From the NCBI GenBank assembly GCA_024305405.1, contig JAKNDB010000105.1:744001-808000 (forward strand): a DNA stretch of 64,000 nt, read 5' to 3'. Source of the DNA: Dirofilaria immitis (Eukaryota > Nematoda > Chromadorea > Rhabditida > Onchocercidae). Under the pieces are notes generated by a model. It was given only the letters and a program-made list of their open reading frames with translations, ran no database searches and was not told the origin of the DNA. Position numbers and translations under genes: made by a program. The stretch's first letter is position 1. Each line of letters begins with the position of its first letter. Shown here piece by piece: positions 27,420 through 40,246 of this stretch.

Positions 27420-28430
27420 TATCGCAAATCGCTACCAAATGTAATATATTATTTAATCGGACTGCTGTTTAGAGAAGTGTTGTACAGTTCGTGCAATTGA
27501 AAGATCCATGCTTTAAAATTTTTGTTTGTTCCAAAAATTGTTTTTATAATTCAGTACTAAATCTAGTTCAGCTTTTATCGTTTTCCTTCTTTCATCATTT
27601 CCTTTAATCGTTCATTTTACTATTTTTTTACAAAAGATAAAATCTAATTCCTCACCATTGTAATTTGCAAGCTGCCATTTAAGAGATTCTTTTGTTATAG
27701 ATAATTTTTAAGCATTTTATATTTTCTGGGAATTCGCCCGAATCGCTGCCGAATAGTAAGATCGCTATTGCAACCAGAATGCTTCTATGAAAGTTGATAA
27801 ATTTTATTAGATGTCATTTGGATTTTCAATTTCATAGCGTATGGTAAGGAAACGGGCTTGATATTTACAACAACTTCTTTGTAACTAAGAAATCTAACCA
27901 AAAGAGTTTCGGAAGTCTTATTATATATAGATCATTTCATATCGAAAATTTTTAAGAGAAGTTATTTCATTGGGTCTTCTGGTAATTTTTATGACGATCT
28001 GTTTCCTGAGGAGTGAGTTTGGATGATGGAATTATTCTCTTGTTCCTTATTTTTCTTGATGGTATTTATTATTGCTTATTAATTTTATTGGAATTCAAGA
28101 AGCCAAAAGAAAAAATTTTTCTAGATCTAAAATCAATAAAATTTTGAAAACGTAAAGTAATTTATTTCGTATTTACACTTTTTATGAGCTTTTATAAGAA
28201 TATGAAATCATTTTGGTATTAATCTGAGAAGTTCATCCCTGCGCAGATTAATACTGGCCTACTGACCTTTATGTTAAATCTCAAGAAGAAATAGATTAAA
28301 AAGGAAGGCGGGGAATAGAAACGGCATTTGGCCTAGATTGTTGAATTTTGAAGAAACGAGAAGAACCGTGACCATTGTATGAGATTCTTTTGGCTGCTGT
28401 TACATTAATCTAAAACATTCTGTTTCTACG
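27420..28430. other. Intergenic region between CNPPD1-like and FMO genes
   Basis: A+T-rich. It holds the 3' flank of one + strand gene and the promoter of the next, about 1.0 kb apart. No candidate coding exon and no clear element seen. Confidence 0.5.
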
Positions 28431-31400
28431 ATGCGAGTTTGTGTGATAGGTACGGGGGCGAGCGGTTTGCCTGCTATTAAGGAATGTCGCGCAGCTGGCC
28501 TCGAGGTGGTAGCTTACGAACGCACTAGCGATGTCGGAGGCCTGTGGAATTATCGACCTGAATTAACTGTAAGTTGATACAAAGTTCTTGGCTTCATTTG
28601 GCTTTGAAACTTTGAAAATGAAATCACTGAGATCCGGCACTTAGCCATTGGCACTATTGGGCAAGTGTTTATGGCAATTATCGTCAAACAAATGCTTTAA
28701 TGGAATTGTTACTGCAATTTTGAATGACATAAAATAATGTTCACTTCATTTTAATGTACATATCAATCATTTTGTGATAAATTTCTTTAGAAAAGCTAAA
28801 ATTCTTTAGAAAAGTCCACTAAGCTTCTCAGTGTTTTTGTTGCCAGATTTTTCAACTCTCGTTTTTCAATTTCAAAGAACTGAACTGAAATTGGTAAAAT
28901 GAAAGCAGGATAGTTTTCTAAAAAGCACACTGTTGCGAAGTTAGAAGTTGGACAAATATTTATATTAAAATAGAGGAAATAAAAGAAAAATTTCTTCCAC
29001 AAGATGGCTTCTCATTTTGCTTACCGTTCAAGATCTAATTTTTTATAGAATTAGCATCTTAGCAGAATAATGAGAAGTATAAAACAAGAAAAGAAATATA
29101 TATGCTAAAACAAAAAGTGATGCAAAGCTGATGGAATTTGACGGCAAAGTGGATACAAGGAATTCTAAATTTTGGAAATAAATTTAGAAAGGAGGTACGG
29201 TGATGAAGTCGACCGTGATGAATACATCGAAAGAAATGACGGCCTACTCTGATTTCCCGCCACCTGCTAACTTTTGCAACTTTATGCATCATTCAAAAGT
29301 TTTGGAATACTTGAAAGACTACGCCAGATCAAATGATTTATACCAACATATATGTTTTAACACCACGGTGGAGCAGGTAATTCCCGTGATTATTCATACT
29401 ATTTCCATGACCACTCCAGTAATAAGTATTCGCTAAAAAATGTTTCAGTGAGATGACGATTTCGCAAAGCTTTAAGCTATTTAAAAATTATTAAAGTTCA
29501 AATTTGGATATTAAGCGAACATTTATTGTTATTTAATTGGAAATTTTTAGCTTTCATTTTTAGGTTTCACGAATAAATAATTTTTGGGAGGTAAAGATAA
29601 ATAATGGTGATAAAAAGCGATTTGATTACGTAGTGATATGTACTGGACACCATACTATGCCACAGTATCCTCGAATTCCTGGTAATTATTCCATAAAAAT
29701 TTCTTTTAAAGAAGTATTTAGTATCTTCTTGAAATATTCAAATTCTTTTGTTGTTTAACTAAGATATTTTCAAAATCCTTCGATTACTATCGTTTTTAGG
29801 CTTGATTAATATTTCTTGAAAAATAATTATTTAAAGAGAATTTTCAATGCTACAGTAGTAATTTCAAAAAATTGAATTCAGTTTTACTTAGGGAGTGAAA
29901 AATTCAAAGGACATATTCTTCATTCTCACAAATATCGCGATTACCAAGGGTATGAAGAAAAAGATATTTTCATCGTTGGAATTGGTAACTCAGCTCTTGA
30001 TATTGCATCAGAACTGTCTGGAGTATCGAAGTCGGTTGGTATTACGGCTATTAGATGGAGAGAACAAATAGAGGAAAATTTATAATTTCTTGAGTAGAAC
30101 GCAAATTGGTAATCATTCGAGGTCTCAAGTTTGAAAATGTAACTGGTTATTCTTTTCCCTGATTAGAGTTGCTATATAACGCTATTTTATCGATTTATAA
30201 ATCACGATTAAAATTAAGCAATAGAATTTTAAAATTATGACTTGAGACATTTTCCAGTTAATTTGATTATAATCATTCATTAATTATCTAATAACTAGAT
30301 TAATAATTTAATACACACATGAAAGATATTTTGAACATCTCGGTTTAGGTCACTGTTTCCACTCGACGTGGCTCGTGGATATTTAATCGTGTAAGTCAAG
30401 GAGGTATGCCTAACGATCTGAAGATGATGACTCGTTTACACAACTATTTAATGGATAAATTGCCGTGGACTGTTGCGAACGATTTCATGGAGTATCGCTT
30501 ACAGGTTTTCAATTGATTTATTAAATTTCTGAATGATTACGCAATAAATGAACAAATTTAATCAACTATAATGACATAAGTTAAAAAATGTTATAAATAT
30601 TTTTTCCCAAATAATTTGCTTTCTTTTTCTCTAAATAACAATTCCAATGCTTTCTAGCAGAAATTAAGCGTCGAATATAGGTAAATATTATTTTAAGCTT
30701 ACATTCTATTTGCTTTTATGCTTCTAAAATTTATACTTAAAAATACAATTTTGATTTTTATTTCCCATTTAAGCTACGACTAGATCATGATTTGTATGGA
30801 CTTCGCCCGAACCACCGGTTTCTACAGCAGCATCCTACTATCAACGATGATTTGCCCAATCTTCTCTGTAGCGGACGGATTGTTATTACAGTAATTTTTT
30901 CTATGAAATTTAAATATTCTATTAGAGGACTATTTTGTCCCGTATCTTGTTATAATTATATTCATCATTCAGGAGGATGTTGAATTAATTCAAGAAACGT
31001 CTATTCAAGTCAAAGGAGGACGTCAATTTCCGGCCGATGTGATTATTTTTGCAACTGGTTATACATTTGGTTTCCCATTTCTGTATCCGGAATTTATTAT
31101 ACCGATAAAGGTGTGTGCCACTGTTTTTAAATATACAGTTCAAATCATTTAGAAGAGGGATTATGAAGCAAAAATAGAGCAATTTGAAATAGTTGTATAC
31201 GAATCTCATTTTTCTCCAGCTTTAAAGCATAAGCTTTTATACTATTGAAGAAATTTATGCTGGAATTTGAATTAGAAAAGGTTTTGAAATTACTGATTAA
31301 TTTTGAAATGAATATTTTTCTCCTTTCAAGTCATGTTTTCCAGAACCACGAAGTGGAATTGTACAAATATGTTTTTCCCTTGAAATATCCTACTTTAGCG

Positions 31401-32576
31401 GTTGTCGGTCTGATCCAACCCATCGGAAGTATTTTACCAATATCTGAAATGCAATGTCGATGGGTTGCTGCTATATTTAGTGGTCAAATCAAATTACCTC
31501 TTCATGAAGAAATGTTGGCTGATATTCAACTTAAGCAAGCTCAAATTAGGAGAAGGTTAGATAAAATTATTCTCCGCTATAGTCTTGTAACTGATTTATA
31601 AATTAGTTTTTGAAAATCATCTTGTTATCAGTTGTCTGTTGCAAACGATTACGTTGTAGAATTTGATGAATGGCGAATATGATTCAAGTTATCATAATAA
31701 ATGTAATGCTATTGATCTTAAGTAAATTTGATCTGTCTTTTATGTTAGATATTTCAAAAGTAACAAGCATACCTTCCAAGTGGATTACATCAAATACATG
31801 GACGAAATTGCTGAACAAATAGGTTGCAAACCTAATTTAAAGAAGGTAATTTTGGATTTACATTTGCATCGTTTTCTTACGCAATATTTTGCATACTTCT
31901 ACATATGTTAGATATTTTCACATTGATTTTAAGGTTCAAATTTTTTTCTATTTAATCGGATCCGTTTTCAGTACATATTCACAGAACCTAGTTTCTGCCT
32001 TCGATTGCTTATTGGTGCTAATGCACCATATGTCTATCGACTTGAAGGCCCTGGATCTTGGGATAAAGCCAAGGAAACACTAATAACTCTTCCTGAACGA
32101 GTCAAAGTTCCACTGAAAAACAGAGAATGTCGCTTAAAACGTTATAAAAGAAGTGGAAGAATTGTAAGTTTCACAGGAAAATCGTTAATTTACGCAGAAA
32201 ATACCGACATTTTTTAGAATCTTAATCAAAAACTTCGATATTTGGTATTATTGGCTCCAACTTGCGCTGGGATAAGACTAAATCCTAAGCTTAGAGAATT
32301 TTTACGGACTAGAATTTGAATATTAAATTTACGTACTGATTTTTATAAAATCGACACTACAATATATTATAGGAAGAATATTTCCGATATGTATCCATGA
32401 AATGGCTAGCTGGATGGACATGTGTAGTATTTGTCACAGGTATTTGGGTATTCTGTTCAGATTCTCGTAATCTCACTACACTTGCATATACAACAAATGT
32501 TGTTATTTTCTTTGTATTTTTTTCATTCATTTTATTATGGTTTGACTTACAATACGATATGTCTACGATTTTTTGA
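28431..32576 (+). CDS. Flavin-containing monooxygenase
   Basis: Complete gene of 11 exons: 28431-28568, 29188-29376, 29564-29681, 29892-30034, 30349-30504, 30774-30890, 30973-31110, 31344-31555, 31749-31845, 31972-32163, 32373-32576; about 567 residues. Every exon phase joins with no indel. FMOs use FAD, NADPH and O2 to oxidise soft nucleophiles (N, S) in xenobiotics and metabolites at the ER. Visible motifs: N-terminal FAD site GTGASG, then ERTSDVGGLWNY; the FMO signature FKGHILHSHKY (FxGxxxHxxxY); NADPH site GIGNSA; and FATGY. The C-terminal exon has two hydrophobic stretches (CVVFVTGIWVF and NVVIFFVFFSFILLW), consistent with the membrane anchor of animal FMOs. Closest vertebrate relatives would be FMO1-5; I cannot assign one-to-one orthology. 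Confidence 0.96.
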
Positions 32577-33524
32577 ACTTAAAAATTAGCGATAAAATCT
32601 GCTCCCAAGTTCTCCAAACATTATTATAGCCTTTACTACGTTTAAAAAGCAAAAAAGGATAAAATTCCTCTTCTCTGCAGATTATCTATATCGGCATTAT
32701 TTATGAACAAATCATCTACTCGTAATTTCATAAAAAATGTTATATCTTATTCTTCCTATTGCATAATGAAATTTAATTTCTCATTTCTTGCTTGTTGATA
32801 AATCTGGTCTTGTCTTTAAATGTTTCCGTACTTCTATCTTTATTTGCGAATTAATAAGTCTTATTCGATTTCCTGGTAACAAAAAGCAAAATTTCAGTTT
32901 AATAGAAATATTCTTTTACAATATCATACATATGTATATTTATACAAGCTATTCTTGTTTTTAATGAAGAAAATATTTTTGAGCACAAATTAAATCAAAG
33001 TGGCTTTATAAATGAGTTTCCACACCTACGGAAAGCTCACTCAAACATATTCTTTCTTGTCGCTGCTTCATTCATACCCCAATTTTTTGAAAAAGCTAGT
33101 ATTCAATCTGTCAACCGAATTGATTCAAAAATTAACTTCAAGACGATCAGGAAACATATATTTGAGAAATGTTGAAGTACCAAAGAATGAAGTTTTAAAA
33201 ATAAACTGTTTACCAATTCGCTTCCTTCCTTTATCCAAAAACGTCATGTGAAAATGTTAAAGTCGGAATAAAAGAAATATTTTAACGTAACACATTATTT
33301 TACTTGTGCAAAAATTGTTGATATGTAATTTAAAATGAACGAATAATTTCCATAGCAAAGAAACTGTACAAAACCCGTAATTTTTAGCAATTGGAAGCTA
33401 TAGTGACACAGTAGCGCACAATTTTACGAGACAAGACTAACATTTCCTACTTAACTCATTGAATGTTATGCTTTTCTTTCTTTCAACTGGAACTTTACAT
33501 TGCCGATTCAAAAACATAAAGCAA
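32577..33524. other. Convergent region between FMO and cyclin K genes
   Basis: 3' flanks of two genes. An open + strand frame at 33012-33251 (79 codons from ATG) has no recognisable similarity and lies in probable 3' UTR sequence; I do not call it a gene. Confidence 0.5.
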
Positions 33525-35646
33525 TCATCGACTTTCCGACTTTGTAATCGTATAATAGTCGAGCACTTTATGACAAACCTAGAATCATTAAATATTAATC
33601 AAAATCTCCTGTCTTCGTTAATATTTGATAGAACGATTTAATTAACTAGTGCGACATCCTCATAAGATAGCTGGGTTACATGCCAAACACGGCTATCTGT
33701 TAAAATATCTCGTTAATTCACTTCTGCCTGCTGAGATTGATTTGAGGGAAAAAGATATTTCAGTACTACGATATTATTCATGTTCAATTTAGTAAATAAT
33801 AATCGTAATGAGAAATTATACACCATTTCTTATACAGATAGGCGAATTTTAGAGAATTTGAGAACGCAGTGATAATATACGCAAAAAAAATCATTATTCA
33901 TGGGAAAAAATTTTTAAATGAAAATATTTAAAAGAAAACTAACATCTTCCATCATATCAGAAGTCAAATTGGCAACGAACTGATCCCACCATTGTTCACT
34001 TGGACGCCGATCAACCCAGTCACAATTATCTAGTTTCGTCATTTTCAAAGCCATATAGATCAGCGAAATGGCAATCACCTGAATATAGAAAATATTTGTA
34101 CTTCTCTTTCAATAGGTTCAAGAATAGTATAAAATGTTAGATAATATTTAGATCTTGTAATATCCACTGTTAAAAACCCCTTTATAAATATTTTAGCAAC
34201 TGTAATAATCAGTTGTAATAGACATGGTTAAATTTCACTATTCGGTTTAGATTCAGTATTATTTCAATCAACAACACGTTTAAATCATCTTAAATATTAT
34301 CACATTTTCCATAAAATATAAATTCCATAAAAGATTACATCATACGATGACTACATTAAACCAAAAAAACATAAATTCCTACTTCTGGTTCCCACATAAG
34401 ACATAACGTTGTTGATATCGAATCATTTACAAATGTCCATGCATTCTGCAGTACTGTCTGTTTCTTCTCCCGGTCTAACTTGAAAACCTTGAAACTTAAT
34501 TTTTGAGGTCATCGGATTTCAAGAAGTCATCTTTTCAGAAATTGATAATAAAGAAACGAAAAAACTATTCTTAAGGTATATTTTTCACCAACGGTGTATC
34601 AAATTAAGTCTCAGTTTTTTACAAAAGTTGACTTTCTGATATTGCAGGAGAAATGTGTATGGATGATCCACATGGAGATCGAATTTAATAGTTTGTAAGA
34701 GAACCCGTTCGACACCCATTACCTCTTCCTGAAATTTAATGCCTAAGTCACATTATATAAACTTCTAGCAATGGGTTCTTCTCGATCAATAACTCTTATA
34801 ATCTTTAATCACTTACAATTGCGTTTTTCATACTGTACAAATCAGGGTACTTTTCTTTGGCAATCAATACAATGTCTCTGCATTTTTTGGTGTCTCTTCA
34901 ACCTTCCCAGCCAAAAATAAACAACCCAAAGCTGTCAGCTGAAATAATCTCTTACTTTCAAATTTTGATTGATCGGCCCACAATTACATTACTAATGAAG
35001 AGCCATACTTATTACTTTAATTTCATGAAATGCATTTTCCTTTACCTTGGAAAATACAAAAGCACGCCAGAATCTCAAATGCCATTACGTCTTAAACTAC
35101 ATAAATGAATGTCTACCTATTGTTAGCTCGTACATTGAAATTGTGAAACAAAAGACGAGGTAAACAAGAAGTGAAACAAGCCGCCTTTAAAAATCTTGCT
35201 TTTGCTAACTTTAAGGTGGAAGTGATAAAAATTAAAAAACGTTATAGATCTTTTGAAAAATAATACAAAAAAGCAAAATACAAACATGCTTCTGGAATTC
35301 TTTGAAAGAATGAAACATATAGAAACGATGAAAATACACAGCTGCTGTTGCCAGTGTTGGATTTGGCTGCCTGAAGTAATTAATTTTCCAGAGATCTCAA
35401 AGCAATTCTAAATTTCAACTGAATGACTAATATGAATTCCTGCAAACCATATGGATGCATGAAGTTCACCACCATTGGAGCAAATTTTTATACAGTATTA
35501 AATTACAATTTTAAACCACTGCCAATTTCGACAATAAGCTTGATTCCTTCTCTTCGCAGCTTGTCTTCTTCGATACGATCAACTCCATCTCTTCTAGACG
35601 GCGTATTTGCAAGCTGTTGCTCTGTGAAAAGCCAATCACGACCCAT
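33525..35646 (-). CDS. Cyclin K
   Basis: Exons in coding order: 35507-35646 (ATG at 35646), 35286-35370, 34817-34938, 34633-34728, 34383-34487, 33944-34078, 33525-33578; about 245 residues. Cyclin K partners CDK12/CDK13 to phosphorylate the RNA polymerase II C-terminal domain. Diagnostic blocks are [66 protein letters not shown] and a WW-containing segment after the second cyclin box. The protein stops soon after [11 protein letters not shown], so the long Pro-rich tail of vertebrate cyclin K is absent; to my knowledge the C. elegans protein is similarly short. Exon 34817-34938 is one base short between two phase-0 neighbours. The T6 at 34883-34888 splits the family motif TPKKC, which T7 would restore. 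Confidence 0.93.
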
Positions 35647-35675
35647 TTCAATAGCTAGCTGACATTTAAGTTCAA

Positions 35676-35677
35676 CT
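35676..35677 (-). promoter_or_regulatory. Candidate trans-splice acceptor of cyclin K
   Basis: TTTTCTTAG ends 29 bases before the start codon at 35646, with no coding exon seen upstream. This fits nematode spliced-leader addition but is also just an acceptor-like sequence. Confidence 0.3.
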
Positions 35678-36793
35678 AAGAAAATACCAACTATAACATC
35701 AATAAAAACTGTGAGCTTGCAGAATAATTATTGATTTCTCTATTTGAAATATACGTTTCACATAAATCTAAGTATTCTTCAGCGAATTCAAGATAATTGA
35801 AGATTTTGAAGAATAACATCAATCTAGTAGGATCATTATTTATAAAATCATCAAACCACAAGGATAAGGAAATTTAGTTAGGCCAACAAGCACAATGATG
35901 TTTTTAAACACGACCTATGATACTTATTTTCTACCAACTTCTACTCTTCTCGTTCGCCTATTTCTATTCCGATTTCAGTACTAACCGAAAATTTTGAAAT
36001 TACTAAGAAATTAGCAGCTAGCTCTTCGGCCTGCAATTTGCTCTACTTTACTTTAATTACTCAATCCTTCAAAAGAGAGAGAAAAGGATGAGATGCGCGA
36101 GGAGGAGAAAAGCAATTCGCAACTTCGTCTCATACCAAGAATTCTTCAATGAAGACAACAACAATTGACGACCACCCCAATAGAAAAAATGAATACATGA
36201 AATTCGAACAAATTTCAGAATTATTCTTTCACGGGCCGCTTTAGAAAATACTGCAATTGTTTTGGCAGTCGATCGCCGTTATCGTTCCGTTTTATTGCGG
36301 TTAACTCTGTTTGATAATATTTAATTTGAGAGTCGGAAAATATTAGATATGGAGATTACATTTTATTTGACAAGTAGCTGCGCTAATGGGCATATTGTTT
36401 TGGCTACGTATAATTTGTTTTTTTTCTAAAAAAAAAAGTCTAAAGGTCAGGCACGATATGTTGCTTTTGATAATATTTAATTTGAGAGTCAGTAAAATAT
36501 TAAATATGGAGATTACATTTTATTGATTATGTGCTATATTTTTTGACATAATTTATCGTTAAAAGTTTATATTATTATCACTATATCTATTTGATACAAT
36601 TTGCTTGCTTTTCCCAAATATTATTATCTTATTATTAGAAATATACTCTATTACCTATTAGTTTATCAGTCATAACTCCTTTCCATTGATCTTTATTATC
36701 ACTTCATCATAAAATGCATATATACAGTTCAGTAGTTTGGAATGTATAAAGTGAATCATTCATCGACAGTTCCTCGCTCAACTTTGGTTTATA
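35678..36793. other. Divergent intergenic region with a dispersed direct repeat
   Basis: It separates cyclin K (-) from the unrecognised + strand gene at 36794. A less A+T-rich part around 36060-36300 may be promoter. It also contains the 60-base direct repeat described separately. Confidence 0.4.
36310..36526. repeat. Direct repeat of about 60 bases, copies at 36310 and 36466
   Basis: Both copies read TTGATAATATTTAATTTGAG followed by AGTC, a variable spot, AAATATTARATATGGAGATT and ACATTTTAT. The copies are about 156 bases apart with unrelated spacer. No terminal inverted repeats or open frame seen. Confidence 0.85.
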
Positions 36794-38325
36794 ATGGATG
36801 CCGAAATGTACCTGCAAGATCAGGGATTTGTTAGTGTTTCCATTAGAAAAGTCGGCTAATTATAAATTTCTATATTTTAAGACGTGTATTTCTTTCATTT
36901 TATCAATTTTAATGTAAATATATTTATCATTTTTCTTCGAGACTGAGTTACGATGGTAATGAGATTATTACACCAAAGGAAGAGCTATTTCGCATGTTTA
37001 AAGGGAGCTTTGGTGAGTGTGCGAGCAATACATGAATTAATTAATTTGATAACTTATCTTGTTCGTATTGGTATTCTCTTATTAAGAATATTTCAGATGA
37101 AAAAACGCTGAATCAGTATGGTGCTGAGAATGAAAAATCTTGCAGAAATGAAATGTAATTAATATAAATATTGCATGAACTTATGATTATACAAATATGA
37201 GTGTATTTTTGCAGAAAAAATTTTTTTGTAGGGGATGAGAAAGAATTTCAAAAGAAAATTTTTTTCTATCTCGCTTATTGTCATCTCTTCACCAGGATGT
37301 TCAAAATTTTTATTTGGAACATCACCGGAAGTAACGATATGCACGCTAGATATAATGACTGGTTTCATTCTCCGTTATTTGGAATGAAGCGGAGCTTTGA
37401 TATTTTATATACATTTGTTCAAACCATTTAAAAAGAGAAAACAAATTTTCCAGGAATATGCAAATTCCAGCATTATCTAAACGGAATCATAGTCGTGCGT
37501 CACCAGATGCTACAAAACATATAAATATGGAAATAGTGTTGGCTTTAGTGAAAGGTTCGTGTAAAAGAAAAAAATAAGATATATTGCTGGAATCAGTCAT
37601 TCGTTCTTTCTAGCAATTTTTACCAATGCTGTGCTGAGTGAAGTTTTTAGCAACGGAAGAATTTCTTCGTACTCCTGATGGCCGTCCCGATAAAACCATC
37701 AAAAATTATCGACCAAAGAAGCAACTACCAAAGGTCATTTTTCAAATTAATTTTCCGAATTAGTGAACTAAGTCATCATGTTCTTTAGAATTAGTAATGA
37801 TAATATTCTAAATACTTGGTTTATTATAATTAAATTATTTCAGGTATTCACTTCAAATTACAAATCTGAATTTTTTTTGCCAAAGAATAATACATAAGTG
37901 ACAGTGGTGAAACTATATCTAAAATTCTTAAACAAAAAAAAAAAAAATGAGTCCTAAAGCATCTCACTACTGATGCTACCCAGGTTTACTTTGCTGATTA
38001 CTGGTTTTATGAAATTTTTTTATATATTTATGAAACTTTTGAAATTTAACAGATTGGTAATATTGGCGCGGTCCAAAGTCCTTTTGAGTAACATTTCTCA
38101 GCGATTAGTCCATTCTTTGCAGTCTTTTCGTTTTTGGAGCTAAACATTATGCCTCCTGACTATTATTACATTCACTTCATGGTGGTATTTATACGAATTT
38201 TTTTAATATCAATAAGTTTTATTCTTTAAATACAACTATATGTTTCAGATTTTGTGCCCTTCGATATTGAAGGTTATTTGACGGAACGTTTTTTAAGGGA
38301 TGTTAACTTGGATCCAAAATTTTGA
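36794..38325 (+). CDS. Unrecognised multi-exon gene, small hydrophilic protein
   Basis: Exons that join well: 36942-37012 (SYDGNEIITPKEELFRMFKG), 37097-37154, 37454-37554 (KRNHSRASPDATKHINMEIV), 37651-37733 (ATEEFLRTPDGRPDKTIK), and 38249-38325, which ends DFVPFDIEGYLTERFLRD...F and stops. A plausible first exon is 36794-36829 from ATG, but its phase does not match exon 2, so the start is uncertain. The protein would be about 140 residues, charged, with no signal peptide or membrane helix. Exon 37651-37733 is one base short for its exit phase; A5 at 37701-37705 is the likely place. I do not recognise the family. Confidence 0.55.
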
Positions 38326-38767
38326 ATGGTTTTTATAAATAAAAAGTCGTTACAATGGATTGTTGCTGGAGATACTTACAAACTTATAAAGTTGCTGTGC
38401 GAAAATGTTTCATCTTCATTTTACTGGGGAATTATTGGATTGTAAATCATTGCTAGATTTAATGTGAACAATATTGATTGTTTTTACTCACCTATATTTG
38501 TAACTGAAATTATAATTACTGACTCTCAATTGGATGCGGAGATATGCCTCATAATTTTGCAGCCAGTTGCTCAATTCTTGATTTTTTTACTTTTGTGTTT
38601 TGATTGTTCGTACCATCTACTTTCCATTGTTTTTAATTTCACAGTGATCTCGTGCTTACCGTGAAATTTTTTTTTGTATGTACATGACATGCCTAAATTT
38701 ATAATTGCATTACTTAGCACAAGATCAAATCATTTTTCAAATCATTTATACTCATTTTATTGATGAG

Positions 38768-38821
38768 CATCCACTTTATTGTATTTGTAATGGACATCTA
38801 CTTTATTGTATTTGTAAAAAA
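38768..38821. repeat. 27-base tandem duplication
   Basis: CATCYACTTTATTGTATTTG occurs at 38768 and 38795 in direct tandem, with one C/T difference near the start. Confidence 0.85.
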
Positions 38822-38966
38822 TGTTAATTCGTTGAAAGCTCATTATATCTGTACTGAGCACTTTTAATTAGTTGAACAAATAAGTCGGGTCCAAAGATTA
38901 GATCCGAATTTTTGAGGTTCATTTTAGTCCGGCAGTGTAGTGATTGCAGTACTTGGCATTTCATGA

Positions 38967-39374
38967 TTAGATCATTATTTTAATCGATTTCAGTGCAAAG
39001 CTAATATTTAACAAGGGCAAAACGGCTATAGATATATGAAAGATCTGTTGCATTTGATATATTTTAAATAAATTTCTCCTCATGTAATATTTCTTATTGT
39101 GATCTTCCATTTTTTTGGAACTGATAATCACTGTATACATTAATTCTGGTGCTTTGAACACTATTTTAGCTTCCAAAAATTCATGCAAGTGTGCTAGAAG
39201 TGTAGCATAATTTATGTAAATGGATGATAGATAAAAACTGAATTGAAACTGATCAAACAATATTAAACAGAACTTTGAAATGAAGTATATGTGGAAAGAT
39301 AAAGTAGGTACTGTCGTATTCATAAGCCATATTCCCGGAACTCTAATAATGGAGCTAACATATGACCAGACCAC
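38967..39374 (-). CDS. Orphan open frame of 135 codons
   Basis: It is the longest uninterrupted frame outside recognised genes. The product is rich in Ile, Phe, Tyr and Leu and has no match that I recognise; there may be one or two hydrophobic segments. No splice or promoter context supports it. In roughly 70% A+T DNA 135 codons without a stop is unusual, but not impossible across six frames of 64 kb. Confidence 0.2.
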   Translation of the reverse strand: MVWSYVSSIIRVPGIWLMNTTVPTLSFHIYFISKFCLILFDQFQFSFYLSSIYINYATLLAHLHEFLEAKIVFKAPELMYTVIISSKKMEDHNKKYYMRRNLFKIYQMQQIFHISIAVLPLLNISFALKSIKIMI

Positions 39375-40246
39375 GAAATGAATAAATTTTGTAAAAATAT
39401 TCCTGTCAAATTAATTGATGATACCGCGCATTAGCATATTAGCAGAAAGGAGTTCTATTTTTCTCACCTATGCAAGTAAAAATTATATTCGTGTAAATTT
39501 CACTGAATAGAAGATCGATAACATTGCAAATGATCCTCCGCTAACAATACTAATGAAATCAAACAGTTGTAATTTCCTACTGTTTTATCAACACGAGGAA
39601 TTCGATGGACATAGAGGATATGAATAAAGAACACTGTTAGTTAGCAAAAAGTGAGATGAATAAGGAAAGGCTATTAAAAAGAAAAGAACAAAGAAATTTC
39701 GAATTTTTCTCAGTATCTCCTATATTATTACTGAAGGAAAGAGTATAACAATAACACTGCTCCTCATTTCAGTCTCGTGGCCTTATTTAGGCATTCAAAA
39801 TTTGAAAATAAAAATCTTGAGATTAAACATATCAACCATTCTTTTAGATTCTCGTCCTTTACAGACGAGAATACTTTTGTCATCTTTAATAAATTTCATC
39901 GTGCATTTTCTTGAGATCTCGAGAAATTTTCAAAAGATCAAAGCAAAAATTCCAGGGAATGTATTTGTCATGAAGGTCATCACACGACCTTTACTTGAAC
40001 TTTTCATAATTAAAGCTTTCCGTTAAACATCAACTGAGATGATGTTTGTCCGTATTTTACATAATCTAGAGATGAAACAAAGTTAACAGAAAATTACAAA
40101 AAAAAGACTATATCAATACATTTAATATTTTAAATTGCATATAAATTTATTGCATATAACTACGATTGAATTGTTCGGTCGATACTAAAATGATATCACT
40201 TGCTCAGGTTCCTTATCAATTGTATAAACAGATATAATCACAAATC

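Larger units (their letters stand above)
38326..40246. other. Intergenic region with one long orphan ORF
   Basis: A+T-rich, with a 27-base tandem duplication and the orphan frame described separately. No recognised gene. Confidence 0.45.

Noticed and set aside
30661..30680. Extra 20-base FMO exon before 30774
   Set aside because: It has an acceptor and a GTAAAT donor but breaks the phase. Joining 30504 directly to 30774 gives the family spacing around EYRLQLRLDHDLYGL.
33012..33251. 79-codon + strand frame between FMO and cyclin K
   Set aside because: No recognisable similarity, no splice context, and it lies in the presumed 3' flanks of two convergent genes.
6356..37705. Programmed -1 ribosomal frameshifting at AAA-AAC/AAA-AAT/AAA-AAA sites
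   Set aside because: Several breaks in sense-strand A runs fit a -1 slippery pattern. The TAPT1 breaks are in U runs of the message, the BRICHOS gene has extra bases rather than missing ones, and an in-frame AAA-AAC in the FMO gene needs no shift. Homopolymer indels explain all cases more simply.
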